From a virus: 29,373 nt of DNA. The stretch covers positions 1 to 29,373 of IMG/VR virus record IMGVR_UViG_3300008221_000022; one strand, 5' to 3'. The notes beneath the pieces were generated by a model. The model was not told the DNA's origin, did no database searches, and saw only the letters and a list, made by a program, of their open reading frames with translations. The position numbers and the translations under genes were made by a program. Of the stretch, positions 1-9,281 are shown one piece after another. The stretch's first letter is position 1; every line of letters begins with the position of its first letter.

Positions 1-3000
1 CGTATTCACCTAGTAATGCTCTGATTTCAGGTGATATGTCTTTGCGTGGTATTAGTGTAGATAAGTCTTTAGAGCCTAGCTTACTTTCGGCAATAAACGA
101 TCCCAAGCTGTCGTAAGCGGTGCTGGTTTTAACCATTTCGTTCATAGTTACTTGGGCTTTTTGCTGTGCTTCTTTTGCTGTTGCGCCGTCTTTTTCATAT
201 TGCTGCATTAAGTATGCACGTGCATCATCAATTACCTTAGTCGGTATTTTTTCAAACCATTTAGGATCGTCAAATGCTTTATAGCTGCGGTTTAAATATT
301 TGCCCATGTTACCTAGCATTTTTTCAAGGCGAGCCGACTCTTTAGGGTCAATATCGCCATCCTCTGCAACTCGCTGCTGAAGCTTGTTATTGACACTTGC
401 AACGTAATCTTTTGTCAGTCCATCGATATGTTCGCGCATTAGTATCAGCGTGTCTCGCTCACTTTGATTAAGCGCCTTGCCATCATTTTCACCTATTAAA
501 AATTGGTGGTACTTAGTCCATTGATCATCGGCTAATCTGTCAGGATTTATTTTGGCGGCTTTCATTGCTGAATTTAGCTTGCCTACCAGCATAGATACAT
601 CAAACTCATGTACAGCTACATCGCGATCACGGCCTCTCTTAGCTTGCTGGACGGTTTCAGGTAAGTTGCCACCTGGCATAAACCAGCGTGAAAGTTGGCG
701 TTTTATTTTATCGCCTGCGGTTTTGTCGGTTTCGCGTAGTTGTGCGTTTAGCGCCTCCCATTCTGGCACGCTTGATTTTTCAAAGCGGTCGCGGTTAAAC
801 GCCTTTTTTACTGATTCCGCTATTTTGTTTGGTGCTGGGCTAGTGTCGTTATTGGCTGTGCGGCTGAATTTTTTATCTGACTGACTATAAGCTATTTCGG
901 CTTCACTGCCAGCCATTGACTCACGCTGCGCTTTGAATCCTTTAACTATACTCTCAAGCATTTCACGCATTGCTGTTAGCTCGGTATCTTCGCTATAAGC
1001 CAGGCCTACTTTATCAAGCTGTGCACGTATAAAGCGTTTAAGTGCTTGCCACCAATATTTAAGCTCGCCTTTTGTGGGCTCGTTTTCTACAAAGCGTGCA
1101 AATATTTCTTCAGCTTTAACGTCCTCGCTTGCATCCCAATAATCGTTGTTCGCATCTTTCCAGTATTTCTCAAACGCTTTACGGCCCTTGGTCTTTTTAA
1201 TACGATCAATAAATTCTTGCTTAGCTTCTTTACCAATAACAGTATCAAGGCCACCATGAGCAATAGTTTCATGCGCTAAAGTTTGTTTAAGATCCTCTAT
1301 ACTATCCATGTTTTCAGCAATGATATAAACAGTATTGGACATTTCACTATAAGCGCCCTTAACTGTTGCACCTTCTAAACTCATGCGCCATAGTTTTTCT
1401 GCTGTGGCGGTATCTTCAAGTATATTAACAGTGATGCCGTTGGCGCCTTTTAAGTCTTTAACAAACTGATCAGCAATACGCTGCGCTTGCTCAGTGCTGA
1501 TTGATTTGCTGCTAGCTGGCTTTTTAGATTTTGACTTTGAAAACTTAACATCGCTAGCTATTTGTACTTCTGGCGCATCGCTTGGCTTCTCAATAACGAT
1601 TGCTTTAGTATTTACGTTTGTTGGGTTTAGCGAGCTTTTAAATGCGCCTTCTGGTAGCGTTTGCTGCTCTGCGTCTAAAGAATCTAGCCATGTGTTAAAC
1701 TCTTTGTTTGCTTTGTTGCTTCGCTCACCTGCCATGCTAGACGTTATAGCCACAAGCTTGCCGCCTGGGTTAAGCATTTTATATGCGTGTTCAACATGCT
1801 TAATATCTTGGTCATTGCTAAATGGCGGGTTCATTACTATACGGTCGTAGCCATTTTCTGGCGCAAACTCTAAGAAGTCATTACCAACTAGGTTATGCCC
1901 CTTTTCTTGTAGTATTTCTCTAAGCTGCCCGCCCATTTCAACCACGTCTACGGTCGCGCCTTGCTCTCTTGCTGCGTCGGCTAAAAGTCCGTTGCCTGCT
2001 GATGGTTCAAGCACACGCATGCCTGGCTCAATATCTGCCATTTCAGCAATATCGCTAGCAAGACTTTCAGGTGTTGGGAAAAAATCGTTAAATGCGTTTC
2101 TATTTCCTAACATTGTTCGCTGCAAGTCTCTTTCCATTTGACTTAGCTTGCTTGGTGCTTTACCTGTAGAGCTATTTTCGCTTAAATTCATGTACTCAAT
2201 TAATGCAGTTCTAAGTGTCGGCACATTAGTAATACCCATTCTATCTAGGCGCTTATAGTTTGCAGCGGCATCGCGTAGCATGTCGTATTGGCTAAGATTG
2301 TTTTCTATGTAATCAATATATTTAGGGATCAGGGTATCATCAACATCAATATAGTCTTGATCGCTCTTGCCTTTGACTAGCGCGTTCATCTTGCGACCCA
2401 GCAACACAAAGCCTTTAGTATCTTCCATATCGCGAGCAATTTCTTTTAGCCTAAATACCTTTGTGGTTTTTAAAGGCATTCTTGCGTGCTTTGCTCTTTC
2501 GGCCTTTGATACTTCGGCTTTAAATGTTCTTCTGCTGTTGCTGTCCTTATTCACTTGGCTTTCTGGCGCGCTATTAACTAGGCTTCTTGCTAGTGAGTCT
2601 AATAGCTCAACCTGCACTTTTTGAGTCGCATTTTTTAATACTATCGTGTCCGAACCTGGTAGCTCTCGCATGATCTTAGATAGCTCAATTTCCTTTTCAG
2701 CTTTTGCGGTTGCTGATTCTGCCTCACCAAGACGTTTAATAGTGTTTGTTTTTCTATCTGCGTTTAGGGCTTCACTTGCGCGCTGCTCCGCTTTCTCAGC
2801 CATAGCTTGCAGTTTGTCCGCATTTTTCTGACTTCTCGCCTCCTGCCTTTCAGCCTGTTTCTCTGTGGTGTCTACAGTTTCACCGTTAACCCACCCACTA
2901 AATAGCTCGGCATCTTCTACAGATTTAAAGTAAAAATTACTCCGGTAGTAACCGCCACCCATTGAACGCGCAAAGGCTGCTGCTTCTTTAAATGCGTCTT

Positions 3001-6000
3001 TTCCAAGTCGGCTAATTACATTTACATTAAATATCTTTTCGCCTGTTTTGCCATGCACGCCCTCAGTAGGCTCGCCCAACTCAACATCGCCACCTGTTTT
3101 AAGACCTTCTTTTTCGGTTGGCTTTTCATTTTTGCTGGCCATGGTTTCACCTGCAATTAGCTTGTCGTATTCTGCTTGTTGCTCGGTAGTTAGGCTGTCT
3201 TGTCCCTGCGCTTTGATCTTCGCTTTGAAGTCATCTAGTGTTTGAGGGTTTTTAAGTTTATCTAGGTACTGATCAAATCTTTCTTTTTGCGCGTCTATTT
3301 TTGCCTTTTGCTCTTGTGAATATTCCGCGACCTGCTGATCAGTCAAAGAGTCAACATGCTTTTTAGCCTCGCTTATTTTATCCTCTAGCTTGTAAGAGTT
3401 CGTGGTAATAAACTCGCTCTGTTCGCCTATAAATCTAAAGCGCGTGAACATATCGCGGTATGCGCTATCTACCAGCTCGTCTTTTTTGGTGTCACTCCAA
3501 ACATGACCGCTCACCAACCTAGTCAGTTGCTTTTTATTTAGCTTTCTAAGCTCGGCTTTTACAGAGTCTTTATTATCTGCCAGGTAATCAAGTACGCGCT
3601 TAACTTCTTGAACGCTACCAAGCTCGCCCTTACTCATTGCGTCTGTCATGCTGTCGTAAGCGTCCAAACCCGACTCGATAGGCGTTTGCTTGACTGGTGC
3701 TTGACTGGTGCTTGATTGCTCACCTCCCGTCACGGTTTCAATTTCTTTCCATAACTTACTGCGTGATCCAAGCACGCTTTTAAGCGTAGTCCCGCTATTT
3801 TTAAGTGCGCTTTCTATTTTATCTATTGCTTGTGCTGCCTCATCCCCATGAGTGCTTAAAATCCTATCCCATGCTTTTTTAGCTCTTGGCATAAACGCTG
3901 ATTTGTTTAAGCCTGGGGTTTGCATTGCACCTAGCTCGTTAGCAAAATCAATGATCGATTTTTGCTTATCGCTTTCTTTTTTCCTTTGTGTTGCCGCTGC
4001 TCTTTGATCTTCATTCATTACCGCCTCAACTCTAGCGGCTATGTTTTTCCTTTTTGAGTCTAAGCGTTCAAGCTCTTCACTAGACTCTCTTGCTTGGCGC
4101 TCTGCTTTGCTGTTGTACTTATCAAGATCAAGGTTATCTCTACCGGTTATGGCCCATGACGGATTGTTAGCGGCCCGATTAGATTCGCGATAAATGTATG
4201 ACTTACTATCTTCTAAATAACTCTCTATAACCTCTTTGGCTTTGCTCTTTCGCTCTGGCGTATCTAGCAGGCCCTTGTCGTTTAAATGTGTAAGTATAGA
4301 CTCTGCACTAATCCTTAACTCTTCGTTAAAGTCTCGGCCTCTTCCTCTGTGCGTAGCCATGTTGTATTGGCGCTCTGTATCGCTATCAATTGCAGGTACG
4401 CTAACATCAACGCCAAACTTAGATGTATTAGCGTTTTGAGCGGTTGAACTATCTGGAATTTCCGGATTGTTGGATTGAGCTGTAGGCTCTTGGTCAAATA
4501 GAGTCGGCTCGCTATCTCCAAACATATCAGGGCCATTTTCTTGCTCTACGCTTTCTGGCTCTACTGCTGTTTCTTCTACTTGAAACGTATCATCAATGCC
4601 AAATTCTTTACGCAGTTCGCTGTACGCTTGTCGGTTAATACTTTCTGGTGTATCACTATTAAACTCTTGATACGTTTCAAACGATGATTCAGCTAGGGCC
4701 TTATCAATGGCTGGTTCATAACCTTCTTCAATTTTAGCCATGGCAACATCAAAGCCAGGCGAGCCTTTTTTAAGGCCCTGCTCTTTGGCTTGGCTCTGTA
4801 ACCATTTGCGTTTAGTGGTTTTTAGTATTGGTGGTAGCTCGGCTGATTGTTCAGGATTAACAGCGTCTTGTTCACTATTTTCAAGTTTTTGCTCTGGAAT
4901 AACACTGTTTTGTTCATTTTTAACTTCAATTTGTTCATTCGTAACAGTCTGGCTATCCTGCGTTTCAGTGCTGGGCATTTCTTTAGCCAATGGCACTAGT
5001 TGTTCAATAGGCGCATTTAAGCGGATCACTTTTACTGGCTCGCCTTTTTCGCGGGCGGCTAGCCACTGGTGATGACCGTCGAGTACATAGTTATCATTCG
5101 ATACTAATATAGAACGGTTGCCGCCTTCAAACTCCATTGCCTTTTTAACCTTGGCTGGTGAAAACTCTTGCTGCGTTGGCTTTAATGACTGTGCTGGCAC
5201 TTCATCTTTTTCACTGTCGATGTCACGCGCTTTCATAAAATTAACCATAGCGCCACGGCTCTCAGCTTTGACTTGTGGCATTTCTGAACGTGGTATATTT
5301 TTGGTGCCGCTCTCCTTGGTAAAAGATTGCCATTCATCATCAATCATTTCACCTGCGATATTCTTACCTTCTTCGCTACTCACTTGTTCCGCGTCTACGT
5401 TTAACGATAACGCTTCACCTTCTTGTTGGGCTGGTTGCGCTTGATCGCCCTGTTCATTTTGCGCAACCGTATCAGTTTCAGGGCTTTGCTCCGCTGCTGC
5501 CTGTTCTGAATCTTGCTTAGTGCCATCATCGCCTTTAATCGTCCAGCCAAAACCATTATCAAAACTTACTGCTTTTGTTTTGTGGCCGGCTCTGCGTGCT
5601 GCTCGCGCTTCTTTACTTAATAGCGCATCGCGTTTGGTTTTAAATGCTTCACCATTTTTAGCCACGTTAACGCCGCTTTCGTTACCAGCAAAGATAATAT
5701 CTTTTTGTGGTAATAAGTTTTGCGAGTCTTTACCGGCTTGCTTAACCTGCTCTGCTGCGCGCTGCTGTGGTCGGCCATCTTCACCAAAAATAATATCTTT
5801 TTGTGCAATGCCTTTAGGCTGTGACTCAAGATCCGCTTGTGCTTGCTCGCGCATTTCACGGTTTTTAGTTTGCTCTGTTGTTGGCAGCTTGCCTTGCTCT
5901 GGTATTACTTGGCCGTCTATTGGTGCGTTTTCTATGCCTTGTGCGTTTTTAGCGTCTGGACCTAATAGCTCGCCTTCGTGCTGATACTTTATAGGACTAA

Positions 6001-7315
6001 AGCGATCCTCTGGCGTTGGTGACTTGTCAAACGCTGCCGCTTTTACTCGCTCGTCTACAGTAGGTGCGTTGTTGCCTGCTTCTAAGTCTCTTAGCGACTG
6101 TTGCGCTGGGCTTGTAAGCATATCACCATACTGGCCGGCTGCTTTTGCTGTCTGGTCAAAGCCTGCTTGTCTTGCGGCTGTTGGCGCATCGTAATCAATA
6201 TCATCATTTTTAAATACAGGCGTTTCGGTATCTTCTGGTATTGTTTGCGCTTGCTCTGTTTCTTGTGATCCCGGCTGATTTTGTTGGGCTGCGGCTGTAA
6301 ACAAAGGATCATCAATGCCGAATTTTTCTTTCATTGTACGGGCAACAATTGCTGACGCTTCAACCTCTGTAAAACCTTGCTTAATGGCTGAGTCGTATTG
6401 CTGCTTTTTAACTGTTTCAATGGCTTCTTCTGGTGCTGCGCCTGCTTCTACAAGCTGATCAACACCTTCCTTAACGGCTTCTGCTGATTTTTGCTGATAA
6501 CCCATAGCCTTTTGCGCCGTTTCTGAGCCGGTACGCATAACGCCACCAACCAAGAGGCCACCAACAAAGGCTTCGTCTAGCCCTTCAAATTCATCAACGC
6601 TTTTGCCAGCACCCCATTGCGCTAGTGCTTCTTGCCCTGTCTCAGTTAAACCCTCTGCGCCTGCGCCTTTCAGTATGCGCTTAGCAAAGGTTGGATCGCG
6701 TACCGCTTCGACCAGCTCACCACGGCCCATGCGTTTAGCCGTTTCGACTACGCCATCTTTTAAAATGTCTTTACCAAGTTGGCCCATGCTAACTTTGATA
6801 CCTAAACGCTCAAGTAACATTTGCCCGGCACCGGACGCAACCGCTTTAACTTCGTCTTTTTCGCCTTCTGGTTGTTTCTCGTAAGCTTCGTTAGCTAAGC
6901 CGCCCGCCATACCAAACGCACCAACACCGGTAGCCGCACCCGCCATGTAGGGCAGTGAGCCCGCAACTAGTTCGCCTGTGTAGCTACCTAAATCGCTGAG
7001 GCTTTCAATGTCCTTATATGATTTTACTGTCGGCTCGTACTGCTCTTGCTCTTTAACGTTACGATCAATGCCTTCTTGAGCCCACTGCGATAACGCTCCG
7101 CCTTGACCTATTGCACGACCTATAGCACCCGTTTGTTCTTCCTCTGGCACTCCAACGTCAGTAAAGCCCTTAACGGCTCGGTACCCAATCTCTTGTAACT
7201 TATCAACACCTGCCCCTAGTGCTGCAGACATACCTCCTTCAGCTTCTGGCTTTGCAAAGGGATCGATAAATTCAATTTCTTTATTAGTAAATGGGTCTAA
7301 TATTTTATTGGCCAT
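1..7315 (-). CDS. Giant polyvalent protein: ParB-like, adenine methyltransferase and zincin-like domains (3' end outside window)
   Basis: An open frame runs from ATG at 7315 to the left edge without a stop, giving at least 2438 residues. Seen in order: Gly/Ala-rich hydrophobic stretches near residues 108-140 and 250-260; two QKDIIF repeats near 508 and 541; a ParB-like domain near 700-775 with D746-G-H-H; a small element near 1435-1475 (FARSMGGGYYRSNFYF, then SVEDAELF) of a type seen in phage and plasmid polyvalent proteins; a methyltransferase near 1700-1900 with LEPSAGNG (1769-1776) and NPPF (1829-1832), the signature of N6-adenine enzymes; and a zincin-like AHETIAHGG with H2015, E2016 and H2020. 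Charged and coiled linkers separate them. The start overlaps the upstream gene by 11 nt. Family knowledge: such polyvalent proteins are probably packaged and injected, and protect incoming DNA. Delivery and activity here are inferred. Long shadow frames on the other strand are not genes. Confidence 0.9.
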   Translation of the reverse strand, partial: MANKILDPFTNKEIEFIDPFAKPEAEGGMSAALGAGVDKLQEIGYRAVKGFTDVGVPEEEQTGAIGRAIGQGGALSQWAQEGIDRNVKEQEQYEPTVKSYKDIESLSDLGSYTGELVAGSLPYMAGAATGVGAFGMAGGLANEAYEKQPEGEKDEVKAVASGAGQMLLERLGIKVSMGQLGKDILKDGVVETAKRMGRGELVEAVRDPTFAKRILKGAGAEGLTETGQEALAQWGAGKSVDEFEGLDEAFVGGLLVGGVMRTGSETAQKAMGYQQKSAEAVKEGVDQLVEAGAAPEEAIETVKKQQYDSAIKQGFTEVEASAIVARTMKEKFGIDDPLFTAAAQQNQPGSQETEQAQTIPEDTETPVFKNDDIDYDAPTAARQAGFDQTAKAAGQYGDMLTSPAQQSLRDLEAGNNAPTVDERVKAAAFDKSPTPEDRFSPIKYQHEGELLGPDAKNAQGIENAPIDGQVIPEQGKLPTTEQTKNREMREQAQADLESQPKGIAQKDIIFGEDGRPQQRAAEQVKQAGKDSQNLLPQKDIIFAGNESGVNVAKNGEAFKTKRDALLSKEARAARRAGHKTKAVSFDNGFGWTIKGDDGTKQDSEQAAAEQSPETDTVAQNEQGDQAQPAQQEGEALSLNVDAEQVSSEEGKNIAGEMIDDEWQSFTKESGTKNIPRSEMPQVKAESRGAMVNFMKARDIDSEKDEVPAQSLKPTQQEFSPAKVKKAMEFEGGNRSILVSNDNYVLDGHHQWLAAREKGEPVKVIRLNAPIEQLVPLAKEMPSTETQDSQTVTNEQIEVKNEQNSVIPEQKLENSEQDAVNPEQSAELPPILKTTKRKWLQSQAKEQGLKKGSPGFDVAMAKIEEGYEPAIDKALAESSFETYQEFNSDTPESINRQAYSELRKEFGIDDTFQVEETAVEPESVEQENGPDMFGDSEPTLFDQEPTAQSNNPEIPDSSTAQNANTSKFGVDVSVPAIDSDTERQYNMATHRGRGRDFNEELRISAESILTHLNDKGLLDTPERKSKAKEVIESYLEDSKSYIYRESNRAANNPSWAITGRDNLDLDKYNSKAERQARESSEELERLDSKRKNIAARVEAVMNEDQRAAATQRKKESDKQKSIIDFANELGAMQTPGLNKSAFMPRAKKAWDRILSTHGDEAAQAIDKIESALKNSGTTLKSVLGSRSKLWKEIETVTGGEQSSTSQAPVKQTPIESGLDAYDSMTDAMSKGELGSVQEVKRVLDYLADNKDSVKAELRKLNKKQLTRLVSGHVWSDTKKDELVDSAYRDMFTRFRFIGEQSEFITTNSYKLEDKISEAKKHVDSLTDQQVAEYSQEQKAKIDAQKERFDQYLDKLKNPQTLDDFKAKIKAQGQDSLTTEQQAEYDKLIAGETMASKNEKPTEKEGLKTGGDVELGEPTEGVHGKTGEKIFNVNVISRLGKDAFKEAAAFARSMGGGYYRSNFYFKSVEDAELFSGWVNGETVDTTEKQAERQEARSQKNADKLQAMAEKAEQRASEALNADRKTNTIKRLGEAESATAKAEKEIELSKIMRELPGSDTIVLKNATQKVQVELLDSLARSLVNSAPESQVNKDSNSRRTFKAEVSKAERAKHARMPLKTTKVFRLKEIARDMEDTKGFVLLGRKMNALVKGKSDQDYIDVDDTLIPKYIDYIENNLSQYDMLRDAAANYKRLDRMGITNVPTLRTALIEYMNLSENSSTGKAPSKLSQMERDLQRTMLGNRNAFNDFFPTPESLASDIAEMADIEPGMRVLEPSAGNGLLADAAREQGATVDVVEMGGQLREILQEKGHNLVGNDFLEFAPENGYDRIVMNPPFSNDQDIKHVEHAYKMLNPGGKLVAITSSMAGERSNKANKEFNTWLDSLDAEQQTLPEGAFKSSLNPTNVNTKAIVIEKPSDAPEVQIASDVKFSKSKSKKPASSKSISTEQAQRIADQFVKDLKGANGITVNILEDTATAEKLWRMSLEGATVKGAYSEMSNTVYIIAENMDSIEDLKQTLAHETIAHGGLDTVIGKEAKQEFIDRIKKTKGRKAFEKYWKDANNDYWDASEDVKAEEIFARFVENEPTKGELKYWWQALKRFIRAQLDKVGLAYSEDTELTAMREMLESIVKGFKAQRESMAGSEAEIAYSQSDKKFSRTANNDTSPAPNKIAESVKKAFNRDRFEKSSVPEWEALNAQLRETDKTAGDKIKRQLSRWFMPGGNLPETVQQAKRGRDRDVAVHEFDVSMLVGKLNSAMKAAKINPDRLADDQWTKYHQFLIGENDGKALNQSERDTLILMREHIDGLTKDYVASVNNKLQQRVAEDGDIDPKESARLEKMLGNMGKYLNRSYKAFDDPKWFEKIPTKVIDDARAYLMQQYEKDGATAKEAQQKAQVTMNEMVKTSTAYDSLGSFIAESKLGSKDLSTLIPRKDISPEIRALLGEY

Positions 7316-8570
7316 TTGATAAGTACCCTTGTTGGATAGCTATTTGCGTAGCTTGTTGTTCAGTAAGATTTTTGTTGACTTCCATAAATTTATTGATAAC
7401 ACCGCTTGCATCGACACCATCTATCTTGCTTATATATTTAGCTTTATTTTTTCCATTTCCTGCCTCTGGCGGTTCTTCTATGGCTTTTTTGCCATATATC
7501 TCACCTAGCTTATTCTTGCGCTGCTCAAATTGGCTCCTAACTGCCGCTATCGCTTCCTTTTTATCCGCTTCTTCACTTGAGTCTTTTTCAGGTTTTCCAT
7601 AGTTGTATTCTATTTCAGCAAGCGCACTAGATTCGTCCTCGATTATTTTTACCCTTGCCTTTCGGTACTCGGACTCTTGAGGGGCTTCTTTTTGCTGTAC
7701 GCTTCTTCTTCCAAAGTTTGCAGCAACTTCGGTCCCCATTTTGTCCCAATATTCAGGGCGCTCTATCATATCTGCCATCATTGCGCGTGTTTTGATGGTG
7801 CCAACCAACTCTTTAGGCGTGTAAGTCATTACAGGATCGTCGCCCTCAGACGTTCGCCCCTTAGTCATTGGCTTGATTTCTTTTGCGCCATTTTCATAGG
7901 TAACTTGTAACGCCAGGGCTACGCTTCCATCTTCACGTTCAGCCGGCACAAAGCCAGCAAAATCCACGCTCGCAATTTTTGACTTAACGGTTTCGTCATA
8001 CTGCCCAACGGATGAATTTATCTTGTCTTTAAATACACCGTTAAATAATTTAATTGTTTCAGGCGAGTTGGCTTCGGCCATATTTCCGCTTTTGATAACG
8101 GTATCAAGCTTTGTGCTTAATCCTTTTACCGCTTCACGATATTCAGGCTTCATGTAAGTACGCGGGTCCATGCCTTTATTGCGTGAAAGTACATCGTTTA
8201 AATCTTCAGGTATCTGGCCTGTTTCTCTGAATGACTGCCACGCTACAGGTATTGCCTGCTGATCTTTTTGCCACTGCGCCTGTTGTGATTGAAAATTTTG
8301 TTGCCACTGCCTTTGCTGTTTGTTTGCGTCTAGCGTTTCGTTGCGATAATCGTTAGCTGATTGCGCTTGGCTTTCACGCCATTTAACGTCCTGCTCGCGA
8401 TTTTGAACGCGCTCATTATCAAGTTGTGATTGTCTATCTAGTCCATCTTGATAACGCTGATCGTTTCGCTTATCCATATCAGCAAGGCGAGCTTTATTGT
8501 CCTTGCGTGCTTGATGGCGCTCCATCATTTCAAAGCCCTTTAACGCCCCGTCTACAAATGCGCCTGCCAT
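7305..8570 (-). CDS. Gln-rich coiled-coil protein, probable internal virion/ejection protein
   Basis: A 421-aa protein of unrecognised family. Residues 1-20 form a short Ala/Gly segment (AGAFVDGALKGFEMMERH). Residues 20-105 are extremely rich in Gln, Arg, Asp and Asn and should form a long coiled coil. The middle (about 120-270) looks globular, and 285-355 is again charged and helical. The C-terminal 45 residues resemble a small helical docking segment (VINKFMEVNKNLTEQQATQ). The start at 8570 has AGGGG seven bases upstream and follows the stop of the glycine-zipper gene by 10 bases. It overlaps the giant polyvalent gene by 11 nt, so the two are probably translationally coupled. Position and composition resemble the internal or pilot proteins that lie before giant ejected proteins in podoviruses. 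That role is inferred; no enzymatic motif is visible. Confidence 0.85.
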   Translation of the reverse strand: MAGAFVDGALKGFEMMERHQARKDNKARLADMDKRNDQRYQDGLDRQSQLDNERVQNREQDVKWRESQAQSANDYRNETLDANKQQRQWQQNFQSQQAQWQKDQQAIPVAWQSFRETGQIPEDLNDVLSRNKGMDPRTYMKPEYREAVKGLSTKLDTVIKSGNMAEANSPETIKLFNGVFKDKINSSVGQYDETVKSKIASVDFAGFVPAEREDGSVALALQVTYENGAKEIKPMTKGRTSEGDDPVMTYTPKELVGTIKTRAMMADMIERPEYWDKMGTEVAANFGRRSVQQKEAPQESEYRKARVKIIEDESSALAEIEYNYGKPEKDSSEEADKKEAIAAVRSQFEQRKNKLGEIYGKKAIEEPPEAGNGKNKAKYISKIDGVDASGVINKFMEVNKNLTEQQATQIAIQQGYLSNGQ

Positions 8571-8580
8571 ACATTACCCC

Positions 8581-8838
8581 TTAAAGTGAACCAGCAACTA
8601 AACCAATAGCGCCGCCTATAGCTGCACCCCAAGGCCCGCCAACCGAACCAGCTTGCGCACCTGCCATCCAGCCAACCATGGCACCGGTGCCAGCACCGCT
8701 AATTTGTGAGCTTTTTTGCTGCTGCTTTAGGTTTTCGTTAGTCATATCGCGGTTTTGCTCCATATCAGATAGAGATTTAAGCGAGCCTGTGGCCTTGTTT
8801 TTTGTACTTTGACCTGCTTGCAGTATTGAATAAGCCAT
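8581..8838 (-). CDS. Small glycine-zipper protein, probable membrane-active ejection protein
   Basis: An 85-aa protein in two halves. Residues 1-46 are polar and helical (Gln, Asn, Lys, Ser). Residues 47-85 are almost entirely Gly, Ala, Ser and hydrophobic residues in a GxxxG-like pattern (SGAGTGAMVGWMAGAQAGSV, then GGPWGAAIGGAIGLVAGSL). Such glycine-zipper hairpins insert into or oligomerise in membranes and occur in phage pilot and ejection proteins. No signal peptide is visible, so a virion-associated role is more likely than export. The start shares one base with the upstream stop (TAATG), indicating coupling. A holin-like role is an alternative, but the charged N-terminal half and the virion context argue against it. 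Confidence 0.82.
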   Translation of the reverse strand: MAYSILQAGQSTKNKATGSLKSLSDMEQNRDMTNENLKQQQKSSQISGAGTGAMVGWMAGAQAGSVGGPWGAAIGGAIGLVAGSL

Positions 8839-9272
8839 TATTTACCACCTATATCAGCTAGAGACTTAGGCGCGCCGCCTTGCCCCGTTAGAATTGAGTT
8901 TTGCAAATCGTCTACTGACTCGCGTGTTTCGTTGTTTACAGAGGCCGTTGTTAGGCTTTTTAATAAACCTGTATTGGCGCTGCTTTGCTTTGTTTCATCT
9001 GGCGTTAAACCGTATCGCCCCAAGCGTTGCGACTCGGCCACTTTCGATTGATTGAAAGAAGTGCTTATATTTTTTTCATTGCGCGCCATCTGTTCATTTA
9101 GCAACTTGTCGCTTGTCGCTAGGCCAAACAATTCCTCCTGGACCGGTAAGAAGCGCGTTTTATAATCTTCAAATTGCTGGCGAGTTAGATCGGCTAAGGC
9201 GTTTTGATATTTATCGGTTCTAATGCTTGAGCTATCAACACTGTAAATATCGTAATCAAAATCATCTTCCAT
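8838..9272 (-). CDS. Small helical virion protein, related in layout to the gene upstream
   Basis: A 144-aa protein with no recognised enzymatic domain. It begins with an acidic Tyr/Asp-rich tail, followed by a helical core with a FEDYKTRFLPVQEEL segment (about 34-48), then SFNQSKVAESQRLGRYGL (about 72-89) and a Gly-rich end. The order of aromatic-FxPxE helix, polar helix, and a short Gly plus Pro motif (RYGLTPDE) matches the order in the neighbouring 211-aa protein (YYQDSIVPFE ... EANGINPNSG). Such pairs occur in podovirus ejection modules. The start at 9272 is well supported by AGGAG seven bases upstream. It is followed directly by the glycine-zipper gene with a 1-nt overlap. An internal virion or ejection role is inferred from the neighbourhood. 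Confidence 0.83.
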   Translation of the reverse strand: MEDDFDYDIYSVDSSSIRTDKYQNALADLTRQQFEDYKTRFLPVQEELFGLATSDKLLNEQMARNEKNISTSFNQSKVAESQRLGRYGLTPDETKQSSANTGLLKSLTTASVNNETRESVDDLQNSILTGQGGAPKSLADIGGK

Positions 9273-9281
9273 AGATTTCTC

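Noticed and set aside
5520-5984. 154-aa open frame on the plus strand opposite the polyvalent protein
   Set aside because: Low-complexity Ser/Leu/Ala/Cys composition and antisense position indicate a shadow.
1-7315. N4-like virion RNA polymerase as identity of the giant protein
   Set aside because: Size and position are similar, but no T7-type polymerase motif was seen, whereas ParB-like, methyltransferase and zincin-like signatures were.
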